Shown here piece after piece: positions 8,083 to 17,806 of a stretch of DNA of 64,000 bases. The translations under genes and the position numbers were made by a program. Below the pieces are notes generated by a model. It did not search any database and was not told the origin of the DNA. It worked only from the letters and a program-made list of their open reading frames with translations. How positions within the stretch are numbered: position 1 is the first letter of the stretch; each line of letters opens with the position of its first letter. Origin of the DNA: Saprospirales bacterium (lineage in GTDB: Bacteria; Bacteroidota; Bacteroidia; Chitinophagales; Saprospiraceae). The stretch spans positions 124,001-188,000 of the forward strand of contig REEO01000009.1 in the NCBI GenBank assembly GCA_007695035.1, read 5' to 3'.

Positions 8083-9060
8083 ATGAAGACCTCAGGTTAT
8101 TTTCTAATAGTGATGTTGTTCTTGGCGCCTGTGTGGTCTGCAGCGCAGCAGAGTCCGCATTTCAGCATGTCCACCTTAAATAAATACCATGTAAACCCAG
8201 CGTACTCTGTTTTCTCAGACAGACTTGAAATTGCAGGGACACACAGAGATCAGTGGAATAATTTACCGGGAGCACCTTCTACTCAATTAATCAGTGGACA
8301 TTTTCCCCTGGATTTTGGAATTAGTTCTATGGGGTTTGAATTTTTGAACGATGCCATAGGAATTGAGCGAAGCATTGCCCTAACTCTAAGTTACGCGCAC
8401 AGATTATCCACGGATTTTGGAGATGTTGGATTGGGTGTCAAATTTGGAGGCGAACAACGGTCGCTCGATCAATCCAGGATTAGAACTCCGGGTGGTTCTT
8501 ACAACGAAGACTTTGTAGATCACAACGATCCTCTGCTTGACAATCGGAATTTGAGTAGCAATGTCCCCGTTTTTGGTTTCTCTGTCTGGTATTCCAGCTA
8601 TCTCGGTTTCGATGCAGGTATTTCAGTCAATCAATTATCCTCCGGGAGCCACTTCGGGGGTGAAGTATTCAGCTATGAACTGAAGCCCGTTTATTCACTT
8701 TACCTGGATTACTTTATACCGTTTATAGAGGATTGGTATGTGGTACCTTCCGGACATGTGTATACAGATTTTAATCAGACACAAATATATCTTCACGGGA
8801 TGGTCAGTTATCAGGACCGCTATTTTGGAGGCCTTGGGCTTCGCGGACTAACACCCAATTCTCTTGATGCAGTTACGGCAATGTTCGGATTGCAGATAAA
8901 CGAGCGGTTTACCGCTTACTATAATTATGACATTGGCCTTTCCAATATTTATCGCCCCAATAACCAAACTCATGAATTTTCAGTGGTTTACCGGGGAGGA
9001 GATTGGCCTCACAGACGCCAGAAGCCCCCTGTTATATACAATCCTCGATTTATGGAGTAA
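8083..9060 (+). CDS. PorP/SprF family type IX secretion membrane protein
   Basis: A 325-residue outer-membrane protein with a signal peptide (cut near WSAAQQS). It then shows the family hallmarks: an early block in which the protein 'sees' NPAY (residues 36-39), DRLEIAGTHRDQW, and repeated amphipathic strands to the end. PorP/SprF proteins act with the type IX secretion system, for example in export of SprB-like adhesins or as anchors for substrate proteins with type B C-terminal domains. It stands directly upstream of gldK, an arrangement also known from other Bacteroidota, which supports the role. Which substrate it serves cannot be told; no adhesin gene is in the window. Confidence 0.88.
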   Translation: MKTSGYFLIVMLFLAPVWSAAQQSPHFSMSTLNKYHVNPAYSVFSDRLEIAGTHRDQWNNLPGAPSTQLISGHFPLDFGISSMGFEFLNDAIGIERSIALTLSYAHRLSTDFGDVGLGVKFGGEQRSLDQSRIRTPGGSYNEDFVDHNDPLLDNRNLSSNVPVFGFSVWYSSYLGFDAGISVNQLSSGSHFGGEVFSYELKPVYSLYLDYFIPFIEDWYVVPSGHVYTDFNQTQIYLHGMVSYQDRYFGGLGLRGLTPNSLDAVTAMFGLQINERFTAYYNYDIGLSNIYRPNNQTHEFSVVYRGGDWPHRRQKPPVIYNPRFME

Positions 9061-9099
9061 CCCATTAAATAATTATTAATGTGTTAAATTTGCCGTAAT

Positions 9100-9141
9100 A
9101 CTATTATGAAACCGCCATTTTGCTTTACTTCGCATAATAGT
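9100..9141 (+). other. Inverted repeat between sprF-like gene and gldK
   Basis: ACTATTATG (9100-9108) and CATAATAGT (9133-9141) are perfect 9-base complements with a 24-base loop. A TAAATTTG sequence lies just upstream at 9085-9092 and could be a -7 box, but I see no clear -33 partner. The element may form a 5' stem-loop on the gldKLMN message; there is no T-run for a terminator. Confidence 0.4.
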
Positions 9142-9317
9142 TGTTGTAAATGAGCCGTTTGTAAACCCAGTTTTGTTCAGAGTAGGAGAGTCTTAAAATT
9201 TTCATAAACTCGACTATTATTAAAGCTGTCTCGATAAATGGCCGTAAATTTACGTTGGCTATAGATTTTGGAAACAAATTATTTAGCAATTCGATTGAAG
9301 GAAAACTATTTAACAAC

Positions 9318-10556
9318 ATGAGTCGCAATTTTTTATACATTGGAGTAATTGTTCTCACATTCACTATGCTAGTGGTGGGGTGTGGACAGAGTTTTGATGG
9401 TCAGCTCCGCGGGGTCGAAAACAGACCGAGTTGGACAGGTATTAATCCCTACGGAATGGTTTACATTCCCTCAGGAACACTAACCATCGGTCAATCGGAT
9501 GAAGACATCTTCAATTCGTTCATTCAAAGACCTATGACTGTATCGATTCCAGGTTTTTATATGGATGATACAGAGATTACCAACAATGAATACCGTCAAT
9601 TTGTCTATTGGGTCCGGGATTCTATTGCTCATACCTTGCTAGATCACTTTTATGTGGATGAAAGAGGGAATGAGCGACTGGATTGGGAGTTCAACATAGA
9701 CTGGCGCGATGAGATGTTGGAGCCCATGTTTGTTCCAGCAGAACTAACTGTCAATCGCAGAAGATCATATGATGTTTCCATGTTCAATTTTGAATACCGA
9801 TGGATCGACTGGCAAAGAGCTGCTCACGACAGAAATGCAACCATCAATGATCTCGTGAATATTGAATTAGTTAATATTTATCCCGATACATTGGTTTGGA
9901 TTAGAGATTTTGCTTATTCATATAATGAGCCAATGGCCAGAAATTATTTCTCACATCCGGCTTACGACGACTATCCGGTTGTGGGCGTGAGTTGGAAAAT
10001 GGCCAAGGCTTTTTCTTACTGGAGAACTCAAATGTGGGATGCATTCAGACCACATGAACCCAATTCAGAAGACTTCAGACTGCCAACCGAGTTTGAATGG
10101 GAATACGCAGCAAGAGGTGGTAGGGATCTCGCCCCTTATCCATGGGGTGCCTACAATCTGAGAAATGCCAAGGGCTGTTTGTTGGGTAACTTTAAGCCCG
10201 GTAGAGGTAACTACCCTGAAGATGGTGGTATGTACACTGTAAATGCCTACATGTACTTCCCAAATGATTACGGCCTCTACAACATGGCAGGGAATGTGGC
10301 AGAATGGACTGAAACTGCTTATGATCCATCCGCCTACAGTTATATACATGACCTCAGTCCGGACATTAAATACGATGCCCAACCTGATGATCCGGAAGCT
10401 TTCAAGCGAAAAGTGGTGAGAGGAGGTTCGTGGAAAGATGTCGGATATTATCTTCAAACCGGCACGAGAACCTATGAATACCAGGATACCACAAAGTCGT
10501 ATATCGGCTTTAGAAATGTACTGACATTCCTCGGAAGATCAATCGATGATTTCTAA
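9318..10556 (+). CDS. gldK: Gliding motility / T9SS lipoprotein GldK (PorK)
   Basis: About 412 residues from the ATG at 9318, which gives a classic lipoprotein signal (MSRNFLYIGVIV... to the lipobox VVGCGQ); an upstream in-frame TTG at 9255 would bury this signal. The mature protein is a formylglycine-generating-enzyme (FGE-sulfatase) type domain: YIPSGTLTIGQ, YMDDTEITNNEY, LPTEFEWEYAARGG, NMAGNVAEWTE and VVRGGSWKD. In GldK/PorK the fold is structural: with GldN it forms a large periplasmic ring attached to the outer membrane in the type IX secretion machine. It is the first gene of gldK-gldL-gldM-gldN, in the canonical order. Confidence 0.95.
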   Translation: MSRNFLYIGVIVLTFTMLVVGCGQSFDGQLRGVENRPSWTGINPYGMVYIPSGTLTIGQSDEDIFNSFIQRPMTVSIPGFYMDDTEITNNEYRQFVYWVRDSIAHTLLDHFYVDERGNERLDWEFNIDWRDEMLEPMFVPAELTVNRRRSYDVSMFNFEYRWIDWQRAAHDRNATINDLVNIELVNIYPDTLVWIRDFAYSYNEPMARNYFSHPAYDDYPVVGVSWKMAKAFSYWRTQMWDAFRPHEPNSEDFRLPTEFEWEYAARGGRDLAPYPWGAYNLRNAKGCLLGNFKPGRGNYPEDGGMYTVNAYMYFPNDYGLYNMAGNVAEWTETAYDPSAYSYIHDLSPDIKYDAQPDDPEAFKRKVVRGGSWKDVGYYLQTGTRTYEYQDTTKSYIGFRNVLTFLGRSIDDF

Positions 10557-10703
10557 CGAAGCATCAAAGTATATTATAGATTTCAACTTAGATATTATTT
10601 ATATAACTTTTATTGCCCCTGGTTCAATAGCGATGTATAGTATATTAGGGGTGTGCGATAAGTGAATTAACTTTTTTCTTAATCTTCATAAAATCTTTGA
10701 ATA

Positions 10704-11282
10704 ATGGCGTTTTATCATTCAAATTGGTTCAAGTACTTTAAAAACTTAATCATTGGATTCGGTGCAGCAGCGGTGATGTTGGGTGCACTGTACAAAATTA
10801 TGGCATGGCCCGGAGGAGACGAAATGCTCACCATCGGATTGAGTGTGGAAGCATTCATCTTTGCTTTCCTCGGAATTTTGCCTCCCGCTAAAGATTACTA
10901 CTGGGAAAAACTTTACCCAGGTCTTGACAACTACAATTCCAATATTGCTCCTCTGGCTCAAACTGGACCTGCTGGAAAAGCACTTGATGGTGAAGTTGTT
11001 GAAAAGCAACTTGGTGGCATGTTGGTGGAACTCGAGTCTATCTCCAAAAATATGGGCTCTCTTAAAGCTCTTCAGGAAATTGACTTCTCTCAGACCAAGG
11101 ATCAGGTCAAGCAAATGAGTTCGTTCTATGACAAAATGAATGAGGCAATGACTCATATCTCTGATTCTGTTGAAGACACAAAGGCTTACAAAGATCAGGT
11201 CGCGAGTCTGAATAAGAACCTCAGCTCGTTGAATACCGTGTATGGAAATGTATTGAGTGCATTGGGTAATCCAAGGCAGTAA
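10704..11282 (+). CDS. gldL: T9SS/gliding motor protein GldL (PorL)
   Basis: A 192-residue inner-membrane protein with two N-terminal membrane helices (about residues 14-33 and 44-61), followed by a cytoplasmic coiled-coil-like tail rich in Gln, Lys and Ser. GldL forms a pentamer around a GldM dimer, and together they convert the proton gradient into rotation. The membrane glutamate reported as essential in Flavobacterium GldL (Glu49) is present here also at residue 49, in LSVEAFIF; Lys31 in ALYKIMAWPGG is likewise in the expected region. The sequence therefore predicts a working motor. The 147-bp gap after gldK holds no gene. Confidence 0.95.
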   Translation: MAFYHSNWFKYFKNLIIGFGAAAVMLGALYKIMAWPGGDEMLTIGLSVEAFIFAFLGILPPAKDYYWEKLYPGLDNYNSNIAPLAQTGPAGKALDGEVVEKQLGGMLVELESISKNMGSLKALQEIDFSQTKDQVKQMSSFYDKMNEAMTHISDSVEDTKAYKDQVASLNKNLSSLNTVYGNVLSALGNPRQ

Positions 11283-11393
11283 TTTGACATGATCGTTGCA
11301 GATCCTTTTTGAGTAAGGTGGCTGGTTGACAATCCAGTCCTGTTCAAATCGGATCATGGAATCCTTTTTTGAATACATAAAATTTTATAAACA

Positions 11394-12965
11394 ATGTCAA
11401 TACCAAAGGAACCGCGGCAGTTGATGATCACGATCATGTATCTGGTATTAACTGCTATGTTGGCACTCAATGTGTCCGCGGAAGTATTTAACGCATTTAA
11501 ATTGGTGGACGAATCCCTTGAGCAGTCGAATCGACAGCTCACAGCGGAAAATGAAGCGCTACCAGCCACAATTAATAGGTTGGCGCAGCGCGATCCTGAT
11601 ACCTATGAAAGATATGTGGATCTAACTCCTCAAGTACGAGCAAAGGCTGATGAGTTGGTCGATTATCTCGAGGGAATCATAGCAGATCTCATTGAAGAGT
11701 CTGGTGGATGGATAGAAGTCGATGGGGAGCGACGTCTCCGCAATGACAAACATACTGAAGCCGCTAACAGGATCCTCGTTAACAGGGATTTGGTTACCGG
11801 TGAACCAGGTGAAGGTGCAAGACTATTGCAAAGAATGATGGCTGCTCAGGATGAGTTTCTCGATTTTATCCCTGAGGATGATATAGAGAGACATGGACCT
11901 CCACCCATTGCAATTTCCATGGATCCCGATGTATGGAAAGATGCAGATTCCCCCAGGGAAAGTTGGGAGGACTTTATGTTTAGTAGAATGCCACTACAGG
12001 CAGTTCTGCCAATTATCAGGAAGTACATTAATGATGTGAGACTGACAGAAAATAATATCCTGCAATACTACATCCAGAGAATTGGTGGTGAGGATGTGGT
12101 TTTTGACGAGTTTTACGTCGTAGCATCTCCCAGTAGTTCCTATGTAATCCGGGGCGAAACTTATGAATCTGACATATTTTTAAGTGCTGCTTCTTCCGCA
12201 CTACCAGATATGGAAGTGCTGGTAAATGGAAGACCAATACCAGTCGAAGATGGAATTGGTCGTTTTACCACAAGTGCGCAAACTGTTGGTGTTAACCAAT
12301 ACACAGCCATCATTCGATATACCAATCCGGTAACTGATGAGGTGAGCGAATTTACCAATACCTTTCAGTTCGAGGTCGGACTCCGGTCAGCAAACGTCGC
12401 CGCTGAGAAAATGAATGTTTTCTACATCGGTGTGGACAACCCGGTTTCTATCTCTGCTGCTGGTATTCCAACGGCCCAGTTGAATATTGAGGCGCAGGGT
12501 GCAGGAATTACTCTGACTCCAATTGACGGGAGTACCAACAGATTTAATGCTCGAGTCGAACAGCCCGGAGATGCCTCCATTATCCTTTCAGGAGGTGGAT
12601 TGGAAAGAACGGAGTTCAACTTTCGTGTTCGCCGAATTCCAGATCCGGTCGCGAATTTTGCCGGGGAAGTCGGTGGAGCGCTTGGTGACGGTCAGTTCAG
12701 AGCTCAACGCGGTGTGATCGCTGTTTTGGAAAACTTTGATTTTGATGCTCGATGTGAAATAGCAGGATTCCGTCTTGTGAGAATTGAGCGACGTCAGGAT
12801 CCTCAAATAGCCGACAATGTTGGAGGTTCTTTTGGTGCTGAAGCACAGCGACTGGTTGAACAGGCTTCTCCTGGAGACCGCTACTTCTTTGAAAATGTAA
12901 GAGCTAGATGTCCCGGTGATGCCGCTACACGTAGAATTAATGACATGGGTTTCACAATCCGATAA
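11394..12965 (+). CDS. gldM: T9SS/gliding motor protein GldM (PorM)
   Basis: A 523-residue protein with one N-terminal membrane helix, MITIMYLVLTAMLALNV (about residues 10-26), preceded by PRQ in which Arg8 corresponds to the membrane arginine thought to pair with the GldL glutamate. The rest is a long periplasmic arm of beta domains; in solved GldM/PorM structures a straight dimer of four domains spans the periplasm to reach the GldK-GldN ring. The C-terminal segment with paired cysteines (DARCEIAGFRL and RARCPGD) matches the last domain. It is in operon order, 111 bp after gldL and 14 bp before gldN. Confidence 0.95.
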   Translation: MSIPKEPRQLMITIMYLVLTAMLALNVSAEVFNAFKLVDESLEQSNRQLTAENEALPATINRLAQRDPDTYERYVDLTPQVRAKADELVDYLEGIIADLIEESGGWIEVDGERRLRNDKHTEAANRILVNRDLVTGEPGEGARLLQRMMAAQDEFLDFIPEDDIERHGPPPIAISMDPDVWKDADSPRESWEDFMFSRMPLQAVLPIIRKYINDVRLTENNILQYYIQRIGGEDVVFDEFYVVASPSSSYVIRGETYESDIFLSAASSALPDMEVLVNGRPIPVEDGIGRFTTSAQTVGVNQYTAIIRYTNPVTDEVSEFTNTFQFEVGLRSANVAAEKMNVFYIGVDNPVSISAAGIPTAQLNIEAQGAGITLTPIDGSTNRFNARVEQPGDASIILSGGGLERTEFNFRVRRIPDPVANFAGEVGGALGDGQFRAQRGVIAVLENFDFDARCEIAGFRLVRIERRQDPQIADNVGGSFGAEAQRLVEQASPGDRYFFENVRARCPGDAATRRINDMGFTIR

Positions 12966-12979
12966 AATACCAAATTACC

Positions 12980-13849
12980 ATGATTTACAATCTTCTTAGA
13001 AAATCAGCTCTTTTGCTCACAGTACTTTGCAGCTTTGCTTTAATAAGTATAGCTCAGGTACCTGAAGAAATTATTACTGAAGCCTCCACGCCGGCTGAAG
13101 AAGAATTCCTCAATGGAATCGTGGAGCGAAATAATATTCACGAGTCAAGGGTTTTGGCTTACCCTCCGTACAGAGAGGCTGACGTTCCCTGGGAGCGTAC
13201 CATTTGGAGAGTGTTAGACGTGAGGGAAAAGATTAATGCTCCGTTTATTAATCCTCTTAGGCCATTTGCTGAAATAATCATAGATGCTGCAGAAAATGGT
13301 GATCTTACCGCTTTTGCTGATGATAATTTTACAGATCAAATGGATCCTGAGGAGATTAATCGATTACTTTTCAGAATTGATACCAATGTGGTTATTGACC
13401 CTGAAACCTACGAAGAGGAAATCGTGGTGACTCAAAGTAGCATTGACCCAATGAATATCCAGCGCTTTAGAATTAAAGAAGTATGGTACTTCAATAATAA
13501 GTACTCCCGCATGGGGGTTCGCGTGTTGGGTATTTCCCCTCTGTTGGATGTGGTCGATGAAGATACCGGTGAGTTCCGATATGAATTACCACTTTTCTGG
13601 ATTTACTATCCGCAAGCAAGGGAGTTATTAGCTAGAGAAGGTGCTTTCGTATCCGGGAATGATGCCGCGCCAATGACCTGGCTGGACCTATGGGAAATGC
13701 GACGATTTTCAAGTTATATATTCAAGGCATCCAATGTCTATGATGAACGACTTGAGGCTTTCCATGAAAGCCGGATTGAACAGTTGATTGAATCGCAGAG
13801 AATCGAAGATGACCTCTTCAATTTTGAAATTGATCTGTGGTCATATTGA
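12980..13849 (+). CDS. gldN: T9SS/gliding protein GldN (PorN)
   Basis: A 289-residue periplasmic protein with a signal peptide (cut near ISIAQVPEE). The family features are visible: the Tyr/Pro-rich segment YPPYREADVPWERTIWR near residue 55, FRIKEVWYFNNKYSRMGVRVLGISP in the middle and PLFWIYYPQAREL near the end. GldN/PorN binds GldK/PorK to build the outer periplasmic ring of the type IX machine. It closes the locus; a strong terminator follows 46 bp later. Length fits the family and there is a single copy (no GldO paralogue nearby). Confidence 0.94.
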   Translation: MIYNLLRKSALLLTVLCSFALISIAQVPEEIITEASTPAEEEFLNGIVERNNIHESRVLAYPPYREADVPWERTIWRVLDVREKINAPFINPLRPFAEIIIDAAENGDLTAFADDNFTDQMDPEEINRLLFRIDTNVVIDPETYEEEIVVTQSSIDPMNIQRFRIKEVWYFNNKYSRMGVRVLGISPLLDVVDEDTGEFRYELPLFWIYYPQARELLAREGAFVSGNDAAPMTWLDLWEMRRFSSYIFKASNVYDERLEAFHESRIEQLIESQRIEDDLFNFEIDLWSY

Positions 13850-13895
13850 TATAGTGTATTAAGTTTTGCGACTTAAGACTTTTAAAAAGTCTATA

Positions 13896-13928
13896 GGGCT
13901 GCTCTGAAATAGGAGTGGCCCTTTTTTT
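13896..13928 (+). terminator. Rho-independent terminator of the gldKLMN operon
   Basis: GGGCTGCTC (13896-13904) pairs with GAGTGGCCC (13913-13921) over nine positions, two of them G-U wobbles, with an eight-base loop, and seven T follow. The rest of the gap from 13850 to 14169 holds no gene or further signal that I can see. Confidence 0.85.
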
Positions 13929-14169
13929 GTCCACTCTGTATGTCCACTAGTTCTTAATAAGCTCTTTCTGCCAATTTATCTATACCAACCACCTGAAATG
14001 TTTTATTTCGGCTTAGAGTTCTACGGCCTATCCTTTTCCCGTGGATATTCTTTCTACAATGGATATCTGTATTACCGGATTATGCAATTTATAGATGGTA
14101 TTACTTTGGATAGTTCAAACCTGTTGATTCCAGTCTTTCATAAGATTAACGGGGGATAGGTTAAGAAAC

Positions 14170-15537
14170 TTATGATTCCTCGAATTTTCTCCCAATCGGC
14201 TGATTACCTTTCCAAATTGCTTTTATCTTATCCTTGTCAAGCCACCAGGCGGAAACTATAACTGCTAAATAAGAGAAGGTAGTTATCCATTGATTTTCCT
14301 GATACGGATAAACCGAATAAGCGTGATAGGAAAGAAAAATAACCCCGCTCCATACGATGGGATATCGCCATCCGGTCAGTGCAGATAACAACACCAGAGG
14401 CAATATATACCATGGGTGGACTGTGGTCTGAAATAAGAAGTAGAGTGTGAGTATTACAGTTAGGATCTCCGGCATTCTTTGCTTGGTAACGCCTCTTCTC
14501 TTAACCATAAAGAGAACTCCCAGGTACAACAGGACGAATAACAAATTGCTCAGGGGGGCTATGAAAGAAATCCAATTGTATCCCTTGATCCACTCACCAA
14601 TAAATCTGAGGATGTAATAGATGGACGCATTGAATTCAAAGGTTTGATAGTACAAACTCAGGCTTTCAAAGAAATTTAACCATGAATGTCCGAATAGCAG
14701 TGGTGAAAATAATAATGCAGCCATTAACAGAGCTGCCACCGAAAAGCTCAGCCACTGTTTGAAATTCGAAGCGAGTGCCATGGCCGGCAGTAAAATCAAT
14801 GGTAGTATTTTAGCTCCGATTGAAAGGCCTAGCATTATGCCCGTGCGGATGCCTTTTTTTCCGTGGTAATACATTAAGGCAAGTGCGAGAAACAGAATTG
14901 AGATGCCCTCTATGTGCATGTTGCCTGAAATTTCCATTAATACCAGTGGGTTCAATGCGTATATGGCCACCATGCCGGGGTCCTTGCCCATTTTTCGCAA
15001 AAGGGGTACAATGATGAATAAAAGCGTTATTTCGGTAATCACCATAAGTGATTTTGTCCAAAAAACCGCTCCTCCACTATCGCCCCGGGCAATTAAAGCT
15101 CCGGTGGCGAAAAACAGCTGAGCAAATGGAGGATAGACGCTGTAATATTCAGGTGAATTGAGGTGCGGGTAAAGATCCGTATCTAGAAATCTGGGCGTTT
15201 CTTCAGATTCCATCCACTCAGAGGGCTTTTTTTCATAAGGGTTATGAAGAGAAAGGGATATCTGTCCATCCCAAACATAGCGGTAAAAGTCGTCGGTGAG
15301 GTTTGGGTTTGCCGGAATGATGGCCAGCCGGGTTACAATTGCAACCAGAAGCAGACTTTTGAGCCTGATCTTGTTTGCGGGATCAATGATCAACCAATAG
15401 CATACAAAGACGGCCGAAAAATTGAGAGTCAGGAGGAGGAAATCCTGCCTGTCGGGCAGATACGCAAGAAGGACTATACCCAGTGCCCACACAAGGTATA
15501 TTAGCCTGCTTACCATTTTGTTTTTCAACCTTTCCAT
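14170..15537 (-). CDS. Polytopic membrane glycosyltransferase (GT-C, MptB/GT87-like)
   Basis: A 455-residue protein with about a dozen hydrophobic segments. After the first membrane helices comes NLTDDFYRYVWDGQ (about residues 97-110), an acidic, aromatic loop typical of GT-C enzymes that take mannose or another sugar from a polyprenyl-phosphate carrier, and later a conserved-looking HPWY segment near the end. It is the last of three overlapping minus-strand genes: the first is a DPM1-like GT2 that could make the polyprenyl-phosphate sugar and the second a processive-type GT2. The three together suggest a lipid-linked sugar pathway. The family call is by topology and the DDFYRYVWDG motif; the acceptor is unknown. 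Confidence 0.78.
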   Translation of the reverse strand: MERLKNKMVSRLIYLVWALGIVLLAYLPDRQDFLLLTLNFSAVFVCYWLIIDPANKIRLKSLLLVAIVTRLAIIPANPNLTDDFYRYVWDGQISLSLHNPYEKKPSEWMESEETPRFLDTDLYPHLNSPEYYSVYPPFAQLFFATGALIARGDSGGAVFWTKSLMVITEITLLFIIVPLLRKMGKDPGMVAIYALNPLVLMEISGNMHIEGISILFLALALMYYHGKKGIRTGIMLGLSIGAKILPLILLPAMALASNFKQWLSFSVAALLMAALLFSPLLFGHSWLNFFESLSLYYQTFEFNASIYYILRFIGEWIKGYNWISFIAPLSNLLFVLLYLGVLFMVKRRGVTKQRMPEILTVILTLYFLFQTTVHPWYILPLVLLSALTGWRYPIVWSGVIFLSYHAYSVYPYQENQWITTFSYLAVIVSAWWLDKDKIKAIWKGNQPIGRKFEES

Positions 15538-17018
15538 CGAAAGTGGCGAAATGAATAATAACTAATTGTTGCAAAGCCGATGACCAGAAGAATATGATAG
15601 ATTAAGAATGCGTGCTGATCAACCATCAGTCCATAATACACCGCTGCAACAAAATAAAGGGCTAATATAACTTCAAAATAAGTGGTTGAGGGAATTTTGG
15701 ACGGCAGATATCCACTTTTTTTGAGTTGGGGTACACTTGTCGTGATGTTGAACTTGGGTGTACGCACAAAAGGTGTCCGCTTTTTCATATACCCGTGCAG
15801 TACTGCTCTGGTGTTGTGAAGTGAAAGACCCATGGATAGCGACAAAAATGTCAGAAACAATAAAGGAAAGGAAAGCATCACCCGGACCGGATTTTTCAAC
15901 TTTTTGTTTCGATGGTGGATGTTTGCAATAATATAAACAATCACGAGCGCTATTATTCCGGGAAGAAATACAGAGAGGTAATTGGTATTGATATTGAAAC
16001 GGTCCAAAAAGTAAATGGCCGGAAAACTCAGGATGCCCAGTGCAAACACCAACAAAAAAACGGAACTTCCCAAAAGGTGTGCCACAGCGTGAAATTTCTT
16101 TCCAAAAGATTGATCAGAGCGCAGGACAGAGGGTATGTTTTTGACTGCATTTTCGGCCCCGCCCTTCATCCATCTGTATTGCTGTGCTTTGAGTGCATTC
16201 ATGTCTGCCGGCAACTCCGCAGGGCTGCCAACCTCCTCCAGGTAAATTATTCTCCAACCCTTTAGTTGTGCCCGGTAACTCAGGTCGAGGTCCTCGGTAA
16301 GTGTGTCTGATTGCCAACCGCCTGCATACTCTATGGTTTTCCGCCTCCAGACACCTGCTGTGCCATTGAACTGAAGGAAATACCCACCATGTTCCCGGCC
16401 TTTTTGCTCAATGGAAAAATGCACATTCAATTGAAAGGCCTGCATGGCTGTCAGTAGAGAAAAGGAATCATTTAGGTGCTCCCAGCGGGTCTGAACAACA
16501 CCGACGTCCTGGTCTTGAAAGTGAGGAATCGTTCGCTTTAAAAAGTCGGCCCGGGGCAAAAAATCCGCATCAAAAATAGCTATGTACTCTCCCTTTGCCT
16601 CTTTCAGTCCGTATTGGAGTGCGCCCGCCTTGAATCCGGCTCTGTCCGATCTCCGAAGCAGTTCAATATCCACCCCTTTTTTACGGTAATGTTCCACCTT
16701 TCTTCTGGCCTTTTCGGTGGTATCATCGGTGCTGTCATCCAGGACCTGAACTTGAAACTTATCACGCGGATATTCCAGTTGGCAGATGTTGTCAATCAAT
16801 CGCTCGATGACGTGTTTCTCATTAAAAACGGGAAGTTGGACGGTCACCGGCGGCAGCTTGGAATCTTTCTCCTCCGGAATCTGCTCTTCATTCGATTTCT
16901 TACGGGTTTGTTTTTGATAAACCAGTGCCAGGTGCAGCTGAATCAAGCAGTAAATGGTAATCAGGCTTAGAACCAGGAAGAACATCCCCAGGATAAGAAT
17001 TCCGGCGAGGTCGATCAT
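15525..17018 (-). CDS. Membrane glycosyltransferase family 2 (cellulose-synthase/CslA-like)
   Basis: A 497-residue GT2 with an N-terminal membrane helix, a cytosolic catalytic domain and four to five C-terminal membrane segments. All processive-type signatures are present: VTVQLPVFNE, VLDDSTDDTT, IFDADFLPR (DxD), TEDLDLSYR and QQYRWMKGG (QxxRW). This architecture is shared by glucomannan/CslA-like synthases and many bacterial family 2 enzymes annotated as cellulose synthase-like. No PilZ domain and no cellulose genes (bcsB, bcsZ) are present, so cellulose is unlikely. It overlaps its upstream neighbour by four bases and its downstream neighbour by 13, so the three are surely one operon. Confidence 0.88.
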   Translation of the reverse strand: MIDLAGILILGMFFLVLSLITIYCLIQLHLALVYQKQTRKKSNEEQIPEEKDSKLPPVTVQLPVFNEKHVIERLIDNICQLEYPRDKFQVQVLDDSTDDTTEKARRKVEHYRKKGVDIELLRRSDRAGFKAGALQYGLKEAKGEYIAIFDADFLPRADFLKRTIPHFQDQDVGVVQTRWEHLNDSFSLLTAMQAFQLNVHFSIEQKGREHGGYFLQFNGTAGVWRRKTIEYAGGWQSDTLTEDLDLSYRAQLKGWRIIYLEEVGSPAELPADMNALKAQQYRWMKGGAENAVKNIPSVLRSDQSFGKKFHAVAHLLGSSVFLLVFALGILSFPAIYFLDRFNINTNYLSVFLPGIIALVIVYIIANIHHRNKKLKNPVRVMLSFPLLFLTFLSLSMGLSLHNTRAVLHGYMKKRTPFVRTPKFNITTSVPQLKKSGYLPSKIPSTTYFEVILALYFVAAVYYGLMVDQHAFLIYHILLVIGFATISYYSFRHFRWKG

Positions 17019-17734
17019 TTTAAGGAGTATTTGAATATGGTGTACAAAATTTTCCAGCTGGCCCCAATGGTACCTTTCACCGTTCCCGATACCTTTGATT
17101 GCCCTATTCTCCTTCGGTAATCCACGGCTACTTCAGTGCATTTTAAACCTTTTTTTGCGGCCTTTATCTGCATTTCCACAGTCCATCCGTAGTTTCTGTC
17201 GCTCATCTCCAGTTTTTCCAACGCCTCGTAGCGGATAGCGCGGAAGGGACCAAGATCGGTGAATTTCAAGCCGTAAATCCATCTTATCAAGCGGGTGGCC
17301 AACCAGTTTCCAAAAATTTGTTGAGGAGTCATAGACCCCGCCTCTTTATTTCCCAGTGCCCGGGAACCGATTACCAGGTCAAAAGTATCCTTTTGTATGG
17401 GTTCGATCAATATCGGCATTTGTTCGGGGTGATCAGAATAATCTGCATCCAGAAAAACAACCACATCGGGATAGGGCGCACTGCTTTTGGCTATGAATTC
17501 AAGGCACTTTAAACAGGCATTGCCGTAACCTGATCTCGGTTCCCGGACCACTGTAGCACCATTTTTCCTCGCTTCAGAAGCAGTTTCATCCGAACTGTTG
17601 TTGTCGCAAACTATGATTCGCCTCACCAATTCCCGCGGGATGTCATTGAGGACCTTCCCAACGGAGTTTTCCTCATTGAAGGCGGGGATAATCACATCAA
17701 TTGTAAGAGGAGAAATAGCGGCTTTCATCGACAT
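17015..17734 (-). CDS. Glycosyltransferase family 2, DPM1-like
   Basis: A 239-residue GT-A enzyme without membrane helices. It has VIIPAFNEENSVGKVL at the start, IVCDNNSSDETA, EPRSGYGNAC and the metal-binding VVFLDADYSDHPEQM, features of dolichol-phosphate-mannose synthase-like proteins that transfer a nucleotide sugar to polyprenyl phosphate. It is the first gene of a three-gene unit with a CslA-like GT2 and a GT-C enzyme that would be the consumer of such a carrier. The exact sugar cannot be read from the sequence. A start two codons in is equally possible. Confidence 0.87.
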   Translation of the reverse strand: MSMKAAISPLTIDVIIPAFNEENSVGKVLNDIPRELVRRIIVCDNNSSDETASEARKNGATVVREPRSGYGNACLKCLEFIAKSSAPYPDVVVFLDADYSDHPEQMPILIEPIQKDTFDLVIGSRALGNKEAGSMTPQQIFGNWLATRLIRWIYGLKFTDLGPFRAIRYEALEKLEMSDRNYGWTVEMQIKAAKKGLKCTEVAVDYRRRIGQSKVSGTVKGTIGASWKILYTIFKYSLK

Positions 17735-17806
17735 TGATTGCTTAAAGATAGGACAAATGTATTAAGCGTATTAAATTTGGCGTTCTTTTAGCCAAAATAA
17801 ACAGCC

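Noticed and set aside
10746-11378. 210-codon open frame on the minus strand over gldL
   Set aside because: Antisense to gldL, whose membrane glutamate and helices are intact.
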